Assembly: GCF_027694345.1 (NCBI RefSeq)
Contig: NZ_JAQEVU010000003.1
Location: 210,153 to 274,152 of the forward strand
Length of the DNA stretch: 64,000 nt
Source of the DNA: Varibaculum timonense_A
Lineage (GTDB): Bacteria > Actinomycetota > Actinomycetes > Actinomycetales > Actinomycetaceae
Reading direction: 5' to 3'
In this document: in pieces, positions 8,688 through 17,439 of the stretch
Position numbering within the stretch: position 1 is the first letter of the stretch
Layout of the letters: each line of letters starts with the position of its first letter
The notes under the pieces: generated by a model
The model's input: the letters and a program-made list of their open reading frames with translations, nothing else
The model's database searches: none
Told to the model about the DNA's origin: nothing
Program-made: the position numbers and the translations under genes

Positions 8688-8712
8688 TATCCCCCGGGCA
8701 GGCCGGGGGATA
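8688..8712 (+). terminator. Perfect 10-bp hairpin before the small ORF
   Basis: Arms TATCCCCCGG (8688-8697) and CCGGGGGATA (8703-8712) with a 5-base loop GCAGG. No U-tract follows, so it may be an mRNA processing or attenuation structure between the lysis operon and the small peptide gene rather than a plain terminator. Confidence 0.5.
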
Positions 8713-8732
8713 AAACAAGAGAAAGGAAAATC

Positions 8733-8822
8733 ATGTTACCTGTCGAAATAGTAAACATGATTACTAACCTTTCAATTGCTATTGTAGCCTGGCTCACCTG
8801 GTGGGACAAGCGCAAAAAGTAA
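8733..8822 (+). CDS. 29-residue single-span membrane peptide
   Basis: Starts at ATG 8733 after GAAAGGAAAA and encodes MLPVEIVNMITNLSIAIVAW and then L-T-W-W-D-K-R-K-K. One hydrophobic helix ends in a tryptophan pair and a strongly basic tail. This is the architecture of small type I toxins of the Fst/Ldr kind (hydrophobic helix, W-W, then charged tail) and also of small holin-like peptides. It lies between two perfect hairpins. It could be a phage accessory lysis peptide or a toxin; the sequence cannot decide. Confidence 0.5.
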   Translation: MLPVEIVNMITNLSIAIVAWLTWWDKRKK

Positions 8823-8834
8823 AAGAAAGGTTAG

Positions 8835-8854
8835 CCCCCTCCGAAAGGAGGGGG
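8835..8854 (+). terminator. 8-bp GC hairpin with GAAA tetraloop
   Basis: CCCCCTCC (8835-8842), loop GAAA, GGAGGGGG (8847-8854), followed by AACTTTCTCTT. A stable GNRA-capped stem 12 bases after the first small ORF; a likely terminator or mRNA-stabilising element. Confidence 0.6.
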
Positions 8855-8884
8855 AACTTTCTCTTACTCTAGGAGGGCAACATT

Positions 8885-8974
8885 ATGGTTATGCAGATAT
8901 TACAGCTAGCAATATCGTTAGTAGCTCTGGCTGGCGTTATCGCCGTCTACCGCCAAAACAAGCACGATGATTAA
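8885..8974 (+). CDS. Second 29-residue single-span membrane peptide
   Basis: Has a strong ribosome binding site (AGGAGGG, 8871-8877) before ATG 8885. Encodes an N-terminal hydrophobic helix (MVMQILQLAISLVALAGVIA) and a short polar tail V-Y-R-Q-N-K-H-D-D. Its length equals that of the upstream peptide and it has the same helix-plus-charged-tail plan, although the sequences are not clearly alignable. It overlaps the HTH gene by 8 bases, so the two are probably co-translated. Confidence 0.55.
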   Translation: MVMQILQLAISLVALAGVIAVYRQNKHDD

Positions 8975-9191
8975 CTATTTAACGGTGAACGGGATAGCCC
9001 GAAGATTCGGGCTATCCCCTCACACCATAAAAAGCTATATCACGCGAGGAACATTCCCCGCCCCTGATGCCGCGATTGGAGCAGGAAAAGCCATAAAATA
9101 CGGTTGGCTACCCGAAACCGTAGACAACTGGCAGCAAACCCGCCCCGGCAAACCCGGCAGACCCCAAGGCAGCATCAAGCAGCGCCCATAA
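8967..9191 (+). CDS. Excisionase-like helix-turn-helix protein
   Basis: A 74-residue protein with a MerR/Xis-like winged helix-turn-helix at residues 3-30 (YLTVNGIARRFGLSPHTIKS) and a basic C-terminal tail (G-K-P-G-R-P-Q-G). It sits beside the integrase gene, convergent with it, with a 17-base 3' overlap. Size and place suit a recombination directionality factor, though a small transcriptional regulator is possible. Confidence 0.6.
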   Translation: MINYLTVNGIARRFGLSPHTIKSYITRGTFPAPDAAIGAGKAIKYGWLPETVDNWQQTRPGKPGRPQGSIKQRP

Positions 9192-9999
9192 CTGCCGCCC
9201 GCAACCTAGCGGGCGCAACCGTCACATAAGCTAGCGTAGTTTCCGGGGAAGCGTGCCCTAAAAGCTCTTGAACGCTAAGCAAATCCCCCGTAGCCTGATA
9301 GGCACGGGTGGCAAACCCGCGCCTAAGGTCATGCATAGAAACACCGCTAGGTAGCACCCTGGACACCAGCGCGCCTACTGTGGCCGGTGCGAGATGACCG
9401 GCGTCTGCTCCCGGGAAAAGGAAGCCGCCCGCCGCGCCTTGTCTAATCGCTCCTGCTAGGCTCTCGGTAATAGGCACTTGCCTATCTTTACCGCCCTTGC
9501 CATGCACAATAAGAGAAGCACCTAAAAGATCGGCGGTGACATCGCGGGCATGTACCCTGGCTACTTCACCGCGTCTTAGCCCTGCCTCGCTCGCAAGCCT
9601 GACCATCATCTCTACACGCTCGCAAGCTACCGCGCGCGCTTGCTCCACCTCTGACAAAGTGGCAGGGCGCTTAATCGCTCTGAACTTTTTACATGCGGGT
9701 AAATCTGCCACCGGGGAAACTTCCACCCGCCCGGCAAGCACCGCCCAGGAATAAAAGCACTTGACCGACTGATGAGCAGACCGGCGGGTATTAGGCGCCC
9801 AATCGTGAGCAGCTGACCAAGCCACCGCCGCGCCTAAATCAACTTGCCACGGCGGCATATCTACCCAGCGGGCAAACCGTCTAACCCACCTAAACCGCAA
9901 ATCCCGGGTAGTAGCAGGGCGCCCCTCAGAAACTAGAAAACTGACAAATTGCTTAAGTGGTTCCTCCCAGCCAGCAGGAACAGGCTCTAATCCAATCAT
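9175..9999 (-). CDS. Tyrosine recombinase, phage integrase
   Basis: A 274-residue site-specific recombinase with an N-terminal SAM-like core-binding domain (about 10-95) and a C-terminal catalytic domain. Catalytic residues visible: Arg142 (GLRRGE), Lys about 168-171 (HGKGGK), His223 and Arg226 (HDLRR), His249 (GHAS) and nucleophile Tyr258 (TTLAYVTV). All are present, so the enzyme should be active. It integrates the prophage, most likely at the tRNA whose 3' half lies 56 bases beyond its start codon. Confidence 0.93.
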   Translation of the reverse strand: MIGLEPVPAGWEEPLKQFVSFLVSEGRPATTRDLRFRWVRRFARWVDMPPWQVDLGAAVAWSAAHDWAPNTRRSAHQSVKCFYSWAVLAGRVEVSPVADLPACKKFRAIKRPATLSEVEQARAVACERVEMMVRLASEAGLRRGEVARVHARDVTADLLGASLIVHGKGGKDRQVPITESLAGAIRQGAAGGFLFPGADAGHLAPATVGALVSRVLPSGVSMHDLRRGFATRAYQATGDLLSVQELLGHASPETTLAYVTVAPARLRAAVMGAA

Positions 10000-10054
10000 T
10001 TCTCATTTTACATATCGGCTTAGAAGAAACTGTTAATCCATCTCATACCCAAAG

Positions 10055-10100
10055 CCTTGTAATCCCGAGGTTGCAGGTTCGATTCCTGTCGGGGGCGCCA
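10055..10100 (+). repeat. tRNA 3'-half remnant, probable prophage attachment site (attR)
   Basis: Reads as the second half of a tRNA: anticodon loop CTTGTAA (10056-10062), stem TCCCG, variable loop AGGTT, T-arm GCAGG-TTCGATT-CCTGT, acceptor strand CGGGGGC, discriminator G and an encoded CCA. The bases before it (AAAGC) do not pair with TCCCG, so the tRNA 5' half is missing here. The loop would give anticodon TGT (Thr), but the identity is uncertain. This fits the duplicated 3' end left by integration into a tRNA gene; the intact tRNA should be at the far left end of the prophage. Confidence 0.7.
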
Positions 10101-10109
10101 AGTGTAACC

Positions 10110-10130
10110 CAGGTAAACCGGTTTTACCTG
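10110..10130 (+). terminator. Hairpin after the tRNA remnant
   Basis: CAGGTAAA (10110-10117) and TTTACCTG (10123-10130) form an 8-bp stem with loop CCGGT. It lies just after the CCA end and is probably the displaced terminator of the original tRNA gene, although no U-tract follows. Confidence 0.45.
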
Positions 10131-10255
10131 CCAGTATTCCCAATACCCCCTCCCCGACAGCTTTAGTAACTACGCCCTGACAGCTTTCGCTAGTTTCGAT
10201 CACCAATCTTTAGACTACGTACAGCTGCGCGTCCTTAAGAACCGGATTGTTAGCC

Positions 10256-10882
10256 CTACGCCCCCAAGCCTTGCGCCAAAACCTCTTTCGCGACCTCTTG
10301 ACATTCTTCGCTGGACGGGCCTTCTCCGGGCGACCAAAGTGCTTTGCGGTAGTAACGCAGTTCCTGGATAGATTCACGAATGTCGGCGAGGGCGCGGTGC
10401 CCCCCATGCTTTTCCGGTGCGTTATAAAAGGCGCGCGGATACCAACGTTTGGCCAGTTCTTTTACCGAAGAAACATCCACTAGCCGGTAATGCAGGTGTG
10501 AGATTACCTGTGGCATTTCCTTTTCCAGGAACTGTTTATCAGTACCTACCGAATTTCCCGCCAGCAGAGCCTGCCCCTTACCGGGAACGAAACGTTTAAT
10601 GTAGTCCAAAACCTGTTTTTCGGCCTCCGCCAAATCGAGCGCCACCGCAGTTTCCAATTCCGCTAACAAACCGGACTTAGTGTGCATCTCGCGCACAAAA
10701 TCCCCCATATGATCTAAGGCCTCCGCCCTAGGTTTAATCAGCAAATCGATTCCCTCATCCACGATATTGGTCTGTCCATCGGTGATAATCACTGCCACTT
10801 CTAGTAGGCAATCTTTCTCTAAATCCAGACCGGTCATTTCGCAGTCAATCCACACGAGCGGTTCTTTCAAGTTATTACTCAT
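10256..10882 (-). CDS. orn: Oligoribonuclease
   Basis: A 208-residue DEDDh 3'-5' exonuclease that degrades 2-5 nt RNA and pGpG to mononucleotides. Exo I motif V-W-I-D-C-E-M-T-G-L-D is at residues 10-20, a later acidic motif is in N-S-V-G-T-D, and the exo III motif H-R-A-L-A-D-I-R-E-S is near residue 160. Slightly longer than the E. coli enzyme because of its C-terminal tail. It is the first host gene to the right of the prophage and is transcribed towards it. Confidence 0.95.
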   Translation of the reverse strand: MSNNLKEPLVWIDCEMTGLDLEKDCLLEVAVIITDGQTNIVDEGIDLLIKPRAEALDHMGDFVREMHTKSGLLAELETAVALDLAEAEKQVLDYIKRFVPGKGQALLAGNSVGTDKQFLEKEMPQVISHLHYRLVDVSSVKELAKRWYPRAFYNAPEKHGGHRALADIRESIQELRYYRKALWSPGEGPSSEECQEVAKEVLAQGLGA

Positions 10883-10986
10883 ACCTTTACCCTAATCCAA
10901 ACTTGCCTCAGTGCCAGATAGCGAAAGCCCGCGCAGCTTGGTTCATAATCCCGATAGGTTATGAAATATCGATTATGGGAGGAATG

Positions 10987-12234
10987 ATGAATACTGTTAG
11001 CGCTAAAGATATCGAGGTGGCTGCCGGGGTATTAGCCAAGGTAGCGAGCAAAACTCCGCTACAAAAAAGTGAGCGTCTAAGCTCCGAAGTGGGCAGACCG
11101 GTTTATCTTAAGCGCGAAGATTTGCAGATTTGCCGTTCTTTTAAAGTGCGCGGCGCCTATGTGCGTATGGCAGCTATGGATGAGGACGAACGCAAAGCCG
11201 GGGTGGTGTGCGCTTCGGCGGGTAACCACGCCCAGGGAGTTGCCTATGCCTGTTCTAAATTAGGGATTAAGGGAACTATTTTCTTGCCGGCCTCTACCCC
11301 TAGGCAAAAACGTAAACGGATCGCCACTATTGGGGGCAAATGGGTGGAGCCGGTGATCGTGGCCGGGGATTTTGATGAAGCTAACCGGGTGGCAGCGGCA
11401 GCCGCTAAAGAGGGGGGCAAAGTATATGTACACCCATATGACGACCCCTACACTATAGCCGGTCAAGGCAGTATTGCAGTGGATTTAGATTCTCAGCTGC
11501 CAGCTGATACCGATATGGTTTTAATTCCGGTGGGAGGTGGCGGTTTAATCGCCGGAATGGCGACTTGGCTCAAAGCCCACCGCCCTGGAATCCGGATTGT
11601 GGGGGTGGAATCTGCCGGCGCGGCCTCGATGAAAGCAGCCCTTCAGGCAGGGAATCCGGTTTCCCTAGATCGGGTAGATTCTTTCGTAGATGGCACCGCC
11701 GTGGGCAGAGCTGGAGATTTGACCTATCAGATTGTGCGGGAACTGGTGGATGATATTGTGGTGGTTCCCGAGGGCGCAGTTTGTACCGAGATGCTTGACC
11801 TTTATCATTCCGAGGGCGTTATTGCGGAACCAGCCGGGGCGCTCGCGTCGGCAGCGGCACGCAACTTTTTACCCCAAATCCCTAATGGTTCGGTCATTTG
11901 CCTGGTTTCTGGCGGCAATAATGACCTGTCACGTTACGCGGAAGTAACGGAGCGTTCTGGACGTTACGAAGGTTTACGCCACTATTTCCTGGTTACTTTT
12001 AATCAGGAGCCGGGGGCTTTGCGCTCATTCCTAAATGACGTGCTCAGCGACGGTGAGGATATTATTTATTTCCAGTACACCAAGAAGAATAATCGGGATA
12101 CCGGTCCGGCGCTAGTAGGGATTGAGCTACCGGATTCAACAGATATTAAAGGACTGCGCAGACGGATGGCTGCTTCTCCCCTGCAAGTACAAGAAATCGA
12201 TCCGTCTTCGCAAATCTTTAAGATTTTGGTCTAG
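10987..12234 (+). CDS. ilvA: Threonine ammonia-lyase (threonine dehydratase)
   Basis: A PLP enzyme turning threonine into 2-oxobutanoate, first step of isoleucine synthesis. The PLP lysine lies in C-R-S-F-K-V-R-G-A-Y, the asparagine loop is S-A-G-N-H-A-Q-G, the phosphate-binding glycine loop is V-G-G-G-G-L, and a C-terminal ACT-like region begins near H-Y-F-L-V-T-F. The frame is open further upstream to 10903, but GGGAGG (10977-10982) places the start at ATG 10987 (MNTVSAKD). A shorter C-terminal regulatory region than E. coli IlvA is usual in actinobacteria. Confidence 0.9.
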   Translation: MNTVSAKDIEVAAGVLAKVASKTPLQKSERLSSEVGRPVYLKREDLQICRSFKVRGAYVRMAAMDEDERKAGVVCASAGNHAQGVAYACSKLGIKGTIFLPASTPRQKRKRIATIGGKWVEPVIVAGDFDEANRVAAAAAKEGGKVYVHPYDDPYTIAGQGSIAVDLDSQLPADTDMVLIPVGGGGLIAGMATWLKAHRPGIRIVGVESAGAASMKAALQAGNPVSLDRVDSFVDGTAVGRAGDLTYQIVRELVDDIVVVPEGAVCTEMLDLYHSEGVIAEPAGALASAAARNFLPQIPNGSVICLVSGGNNDLSRYAEVTERSGRYEGLRHYFLVTFNQEPGALRSFLNDVLSDGEDIIYFQYTKKNNRDTGPALVGIELPDSTDIKGLRRRMAASPLQVQEIDPSSQIFKILV

Positions 12235-12354
12235 ATTTCTTGGGGCTGACTCCCCTACTCTATTAGCCCATTTCTGCCCTGGTTTTGGGATTTAGCTAAA
12301 TCTTTGGGCTGATTATTTGGGTACTAATCCAATACTATTGCGCCATTACCTATA

Positions 12355-12397
12355 GTTTTGGGGCTGCGCTAAGCGATTTTAGCGCAGCCCCAAAACT
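12355..12397. terminator. Bidirectional terminator between ilvA and the UPF0182 gene
   Basis: Perfect inverted repeat TTTTGGGGCTGCGCTAA (12356-12372) with TTAGCGCAGCCCCAAAA after a short loop. T-runs lie on both strands, and the genes on either side converge. Confidence 0.85.
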
Positions 12398-12415
12398 TTG
12401 CCCTTAACTATTCAA

Positions 12416-15400
12416 CTATTTCATGGTTTTTGCACCCTCTTCTTGAGCTGCTACTGCCCGAGAAATAGCTTCGTCAAGAGATTTTTGTGCTTGCCCATAT
12501 TTTGCCCAATCGCCAGCTTTCATAGCGGTATTAGCTTCCGCCATCGCTTTCTTGGCATCTTGCAAAGCGGTATTGAGCTTTTCTTGAGCACTGGGTGCTT
12601 TGGTAGCCGCCGGCGTTTCCTTCCCTTTAGCTGCCGGGGCGTTCTTGTTGCCGTCATTGGAGGCAGTAACCGCCCCAGAGTTTCCGCCAAATACCTGATC
12701 TAGAGCGTCTTTGAGAGTAGGCGCGAATCCGACCTTATCACCAAAGCCAACCAGTACGCTCCTGAGCTGCGGATACTGGGTAGTACCGGTGGATTGAACA
12801 TAGACCGGTTGCACATAAAGCAGACCGCCCCCTACTGGCAAAGTCAGCAGGTTTCCGCGGATAACCCTAGAGCCTTGCTGGTCTTGCAGATTCAGCTCCC
12901 GGTTTACCTCGGGGTCAGAGTTGAAAGTATTTTGCACCTGCCCCGGACCGGGAACCGTGGTATCAGAGGGCAAAGCCAAAAGTCGCATCTTGCCGTATCC
13001 TTCGCGCACTTTACCTTTCTGATTACCGGTTTCCGAATCTACGGCCAAGAAGCCAGCCATGGCTGCGCGCCGACCTTCACCACCGGGAATAAACACTGAG
13101 GTTAATGAAAATTCGGCACTACCCTGATCGGTGTTCTTACCGGTAGGCATTTTCATCGTCAAATAATAGGGTGGCTGTAGCTTGCCTGACCCGGCTAATT
13201 CTCGGGACGTAGCCGTAGGATCTTCAGAAAGTTTCCACTGGTCACCACCGGTATAAAACTCCGAAGGATTGGTGACGTGGTAGTTAGCCAATAGGGAGCG
13301 TTGCACCTTGAAATAATCTTCCGGGTAGCGCAGGTGGCTCATTAAATCGCCACTGATTTCCGAAAGTGGTTTTACCTGTCCAGGATAGATTTTCTGCCAG
13401 GCTTTCAGAATCGGATCTTCTTTATCCCACTGGTACAGCTGCACTGAACCGTCGTAGGCGTCAACTACGGCTTTAACCGAGTTGCGCATATAGTTCACAT
13501 TATTTTGGGTAGCGAACTGCATGGTCTTAGCCGTAGCCGTATCGGCAGTCGCGTCGTTAAGGTTTATGTGCTGTGAATACGGATAAGAATCAGTGGTGGT
13601 GTAGGCATCAACAATCCACACCAAGCGTTTCTTCGCGCCCTGCTTGTCATCCATATTGACGATTGCGGGATAGGCACGAGAATCCAAGGTGAGATAGGGA
13701 GCCACTTTCGCTACCCGCTTAGCTGGATCGCGGTCATAGAGAATCTGGGATTCGCTGTTTATCTGGTCAGAGAAGAACAAATCGGTGGAACGGAACTTTA
13801 GGGCATAGAGCACTTTGTTAAAGAAGTTTCCAACTTTCGGACCGCCGTCACCATCAAAAGTGGTGTAAACCTGTTTATTGTTCTTTGCATCCTGATAGTC
13901 CAGTTCTTTAGGCTCTGCCCCTTTAGGTGCGCCCACAATCGAATACTGCGGAGAAGCCTTAGAGAAGTAGATACGCTTCTCGTAGTCTCCGATTTCTCCA
14001 GATTCTTTATCGGACAGGGAAGATTCCCAATATGAAGGTAGCCCCTCGGAAGTCACCTGGTTACCGTAGGCGGCAACTACCCCGAAACCGTGGGTATAAA
14101 CCGTGTGGTCATTGACCCAGTTACGTTGGGAACTGGCTAAACCTGACAGGTTAATGTCACGTACCGCAATCACGGTATCACGTTTTTCAGTTCCTCCATT
14201 TTTATCCGGGAAATTATAGCGATCAACCGCGAATTGATCCGGGAAAGAATAGTAAGGACGAGACTGTTTCATCTGCCGTACCGCTGGAGAAATAATCTCG
14301 GGGTCAAGTAGGCGAATCTGCTGGGTAGAGTCCGCGTCCTTACGCAGCTGATTGGCGCTGGTTTCATTAGTTACCTGGTCATAGGAAATCAGATCTAAAT
14401 CTTTCATCCCGAAGGCATCCAAAGTGGCTTTAATATTCCGGTCAATATATTGACTCTCTAATTCCCGCTCGTTAGGACGTACCCGGAACTGCTGGATAAT
14501 GAACGGGTATCCCACCCCGATTACCAAAGCCGATACTACGGTCACTGCAATCCCTGCTGCCGGTAGATACCAGCCCCCCCTAAAGGCGGCGAACACAAAC
14601 AATGCCGCCACAATCAAAGCGATAACCGCCAAAATCGTGCGAGCCGGAATAATCGCGTGTACATCGGTGTACATAGCCCCATCGGTAGGTGAATTTTGCC
14701 CATAAACCATAGTCCAGCGGTCAATGAAATAGGTTACCCCCACCATCACTGAAGAAATTGCCAGCAATATTCCCATATGAATCCGGGCTGGTTTACTGGC
14801 TTTGGCTTTAGGGCTAATCCTCATTGAACCTAGCAGATAATAGGCGATTAAACAGGCAACCAAAGATATCCCTAGCAGGGTCAATAAGAAAGTAACAATC
14901 AGGTCGATTAAGGGCAGACGGAAAACGAAGAACGAAACATCAAAACCGAATTGGGAATCCTTTTTACCAAATGATCCCCCGGTAAAAGCGACTAATATCT
15001 GTCGCCAATTGGTAGACATTCCCACTGCCAAGAACGCAGCGATTACTGCGGGAATACCGAAGAAGATTAAACGGTTATGCCGGGTAATCTCTGAACGGTA
15101 GGAGCGCATTGAGGAAGCTACAGTTCCCATTTCTGGACGGTTACGATAGGCAATACGCAAATTGACTGCCAAAATCACCCAGGCCAGGACGAACGCAACT
15201 ATAAACATTCCTCCGGCAGCTACCCATTGGGTCAGTAATACTCGCAAATACCCGGTTTGCCGATACCAGAGAATCTCGGTCCAGACTGTTGAAGCCACTA
15301 GCAGCACCCCCACCAGCGCTACTATTACGCCAATAGCGATAGTGAGCGGTCCGGGTTTTTTAAACTTTATTTTCGGCAAGGGTTCGCCCTTGCTATTTGA

Positions 15401-15526
15401 AGAGCCCCCGGAGCCAGATTGGCTATTGCCACCGCCTCGACCTGACCCAAATCCCCCGGGAAAACCAGGGAAACCCCCGCCTTTCCCGCCACCAAAACCA
15501 AGATTTCCAAATAAATCGTTACTCAC
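12416..15526 (-). CDS. UPF0182 family integral membrane protein
   Basis: A 1036-residue protein of the conserved actinobacterial UPF0182 family. The start is GTG 15526 with GGAGGGG upstream. After a glycine-rich cytoplasmic leader (residues 1-50) there are about seven membrane helices up to residue 350, then a large extracellular domain (residues about 350-950), and a low-complexity Ala/Lys-rich C-terminal tail with a coiled-coil character. Function is unknown in the family. Next to the PPA1309-like gene, in the conserved actinobacterial order. Confidence 0.9.
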   Translation of the reverse strand: MSNDLFGNLGFGGGKGGGFPGFPGGFGSGRGGGNSQSGSGGSSNSKGEPLPKIKFKKPGPLTIAIGVIVALVGVLLVASTVWTEILWYRQTGYLRVLLTQWVAAGGMFIVAFVLAWVILAVNLRIAYRNRPEMGTVASSMRSYRSEITRHNRLIFFGIPAVIAAFLAVGMSTNWRQILVAFTGGSFGKKDSQFGFDVSFFVFRLPLIDLIVTFLLTLLGISLVACLIAYYLLGSMRISPKAKASKPARIHMGILLAISSVMVGVTYFIDRWTMVYGQNSPTDGAMYTDVHAIIPARTILAVIALIVAALFVFAAFRGGWYLPAAGIAVTVVSALVIGVGYPFIIQQFRVRPNERELESQYIDRNIKATLDAFGMKDLDLISYDQVTNETSANQLRKDADSTQQIRLLDPEIISPAVRQMKQSRPYYSFPDQFAVDRYNFPDKNGGTEKRDTVIAVRDINLSGLASSQRNWVNDHTVYTHGFGVVAAYGNQVTSEGLPSYWESSLSDKESGEIGDYEKRIYFSKASPQYSIVGAPKGAEPKELDYQDAKNNKQVYTTFDGDGGPKVGNFFNKVLYALKFRSTDLFFSDQINSESQILYDRDPAKRVAKVAPYLTLDSRAYPAIVNMDDKQGAKKRLVWIVDAYTTTDSYPYSQHINLNDATADTATAKTMQFATQNNVNYMRNSVKAVVDAYDGSVQLYQWDKEDPILKAWQKIYPGQVKPLSEISGDLMSHLRYPEDYFKVQRSLLANYHVTNPSEFYTGGDQWKLSEDPTATSRELAGSGKLQPPYYLTMKMPTGKNTDQGSAEFSLTSVFIPGGEGRRAAMAGFLAVDSETGNQKGKVREGYGKMRLLALPSDTTVPGPGQVQNTFNSDPEVNRELNLQDQQGSRVIRGNLLTLPVGGGLLYVQPVYVQSTGTTQYPQLRSVLVGFGDKVGFAPTLKDALDQVFGGNSGAVTASNDGNKNAPAAKGKETPAATKAPSAQEKLNTALQDAKKAMAEANTAMKAGDWAKYGQAQKSLDEAISRAVAAQEEGAKTMK

Positions 15527-15644
15527 GAGCCCCTCCGGGTTCTAGTCAATATCTGCCTTACCGTATTCTTTCATGTTTAAGAGTTTTACTCACGCTGGCT
15601 AACTAAAGTAGCCGCGCCCCTTACAAAAATGGCAACATTACCTC

Positions 15645-16241
15645 ATGGCTACTTCACCGGATTTGTCTTCTGCGCAGCTATCTTTGCGCTTAGCGGTTTC
15701 CTCTTTAGAAAAAGATATTGCCAGTCTAGGCTGGGATAGACCTCCTAGCTTATTCGCCCTGGTTTACACCAAGTCAATTTTTCCGCAATTAGAAGCAGAG
15801 ATGGATTCTAAGCAAGCTGAACAGCTGCGCGGCGCGCTGACGGAGAATCCGCTACATTTGACGGCAGTTTTACAAGACCATCTTCCCTCGGCAGATTTAA
15901 TGCAAACTTTAGGGCATCTAGTCTTTGGCGAGGACGTGGCGGGAGTGGCAGTCGCGATGGAACGTTTTTTGGTTTCTCCCCAAGCCGATACCGAAGCGCC
16001 TGAAGACCCGAAGGAACGGGAGCAGTTCTTACTGTCTCACCCCTCTCGTCAAGACGTGCGGATTGTAGCCGCCGCTACCCGTGACGGAAATACCTGGTGC
16101 GCTTCTAGGGCACGCAGCGAAGATAGCGATGATATGGTGGCGCACGGTGAAAGCATTGTCCCCGAACTTTTAGCGGTTCTGAAAGCTATGTTGGTTAGTG
16201 ATGATGAGCTTCGTGAGCTAGCTACTTCTGGGGACAGCTAG
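15645..16241 (+). CDS. PPA1309-like conserved actinobacterial protein
   Basis: A 198-residue soluble acidic protein of unknown function, divergent from the UPF0182 gene. The family is recognised mainly from its characteristic place between UPF0182 and the Lon-like PDZ protease, and from the pattern near residues 130-160 (hydrophobic strand D-V-R-I-V-A-A-A-T-R-D-G-N-T-W-C-A) followed by G-E-S-I-V-P-E-L. Its 3' end overlaps the convergent protease gene by 20 bases. No catalytic motif is visible. Confidence 0.75.
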   Translation: MATSPDLSSAQLSLRLAVSSLEKDIASLGWDRPPSLFALVYTKSIFPQLEAEMDSKQAEQLRGALTENPLHLTAVLQDHLPSADLMQTLGHLVFGEDVAGVAVAMERFLVSPQADTEAPEDPKEREQFLLSHPSRQDVRIVAAATRDGNTWCASRARSEDSDDMVAHGESIVPELLAVLKAMLVSDDELRELATSGDS

Positions 16242-17313
16242 GCAAATTACTAACCTTATTGGACGCGATTTGCTCACTAACCTCCCGTGCCTGATGCAGA
16301 TTTTGTACCGGCACAGCCTGGATTCCCTTAATGGGTTTCACTTCCGAACAATTTGCTTTAGGCAGCAGGAACCAGCGAGCACCATCGTTTTTCGCACCAG
16401 CCATTTTTTGGGGAACCCCAGATATTGCCAAAACCTCACCACCATAGGAAATAGCGCCAGTTCCAGCGATATTTTTTCCTCCGGTTAAAGATGTGGGCGT
16501 GAGAGAATCGATTATCCCGAGGGCGAACATGGTTCCCGCAGATGGTCCTCCCACTTCCTGTAAGGCGATTTGAATATCTATCGGTAGCTTTGCTTGGGTA
16601 TCAAGATATACTCCCAACTGCGAGCCCCGGCGCCCATCGGCAGGTTTACGGGTTTTCCCGCTAACCGATAGAGTCTTGCCCGCGCGCTGCACCTTAAAGC
16701 TTAGGGAGCTATCGGCAGGTGCCTCCTCCAAAACATCAAAAAGAGAGTTAGCGAAACTTAAGACCTGGGTTTTTCCCTTAAAAGTAACTTCTTCTAAGAT
16801 GTCGTTTTCTTTGAGTTTATCTGCAAAATCAGAGTCTTGCGCCACTCCGGTTACTCGGAATTTTGCTGTCACTTTATATCCAAGTTCACTCAGGGCTGCG
16901 ACTTTCGCACTCATTTGAGAGTCTTCCATCTGCGCTTTGGATACCTGTTCAATCTCTTTTTGGGTTACCCCTTCGGGATAGACCTCAGATTCAGGTAGAA
17001 CCGCACTTGAGGGTTTAAATTTGGCAAGTAGAACTTCTGCATAGGTGACATGAGTTCCCGGTCCTCCCCGCATTGATACCGTCACCATCCGAAGCTCACC
17101 GCTAGTGGGATAAGTTTTTGCCCCTTTAATTTTAATAATCTCCCCATGGTTGGATTGGGAACGTAAAACGTTAAAGGTCGGACCGGGAGATTCGATTATA
17201 AAAGGAGCGCGGAGCGCAAAACCTACCACCATGAAACCGATAACTGACAGCACCATCATGGCTTTACCTATCCGTCCTTGGCGGAGAGATTTTGCGGATC
17301 GATCCCGTTTCAT
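16222..17313 (-). CDS. Lon-like PDZ-domain serine protease (YlbL type)
   Basis: A 363-residue membrane-anchored protease. One N-terminal membrane helix (residues about 17-40, after a basic start) is followed by a PDZ domain (about 145-215) and a C-terminal Lon-type (S16) domain. The Ser-Lys dyad is visible: Ser in V-G-G-P-S-A-G-T-M and Lys in G-V-P-Q-K-M-A-G-A. It has no AAA+ domain, as usual in this family. It would act outside the membrane on unidentified substrates. RBS AGGAG precedes the ATG. Confidence 0.9.
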   Translation of the reverse strand: MKRDRSAKSLRQGRIGKAMMVLSVIGFMVVGFALRAPFIIESPGPTFNVLRSQSNHGEIIKIKGAKTYPTSGELRMVTVSMRGGPGTHVTYAEVLLAKFKPSSAVLPESEVYPEGVTQKEIEQVSKAQMEDSQMSAKVAALSELGYKVTAKFRVTGVAQDSDFADKLKENDILEEVTFKGKTQVLSFANSLFDVLEEAPADSSLSFKVQRAGKTLSVSGKTRKPADGRRGSQLGVYLDTQAKLPIDIQIALQEVGGPSAGTMFALGIIDSLTPTSLTGGKNIAGTGAISYGGEVLAISGVPQKMAGAKNDGARWFLLPKANCSEVKPIKGIQAVPVQNLHQAREVSEQIASNKVSNLPSCPQK

Positions 17314-17439
17314 CTGTTCTCCTTTATAAAGTCCTATTTTGCGCTCCGCCTAAGGCGAAACCGGCTCAGCTACCTAGTAGTGCGCCCTCAATACCGCTAC
17401 TCTTAAAGACAGTAGTCTATTTTCACGGGGGGTGCGCAC

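Larger units (their letters stand above)
1..10100. mobile_element. Right-hand part of a siphovirus-type prophage
   Basis: Gene order is that of a tailed phage: major capsid protein, connectors, tail tube, tail chaperones with frameshift, tape measure, tail tip, amidase, holin, then an excisionase-like HTH protein and a convergent tyrosine integrase. The right boundary is taken as the tRNA 3'-half remnant ending at 10100, after which host genes (orn, ilvA) begin. Terminase, portal and early genes must lie left of the window. Leucine CTA and isoleucine ATA codons are conspicuously common in the tail genes compared with the host genes to the right. Left boundary and activity cannot be judged. 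Confidence 0.9.

Noticed and set aside
10021..10100. Complete tRNA gene
   Set aside because: The 5' half and the anticodon stem partner are missing, so only a 3' remnant is supported.
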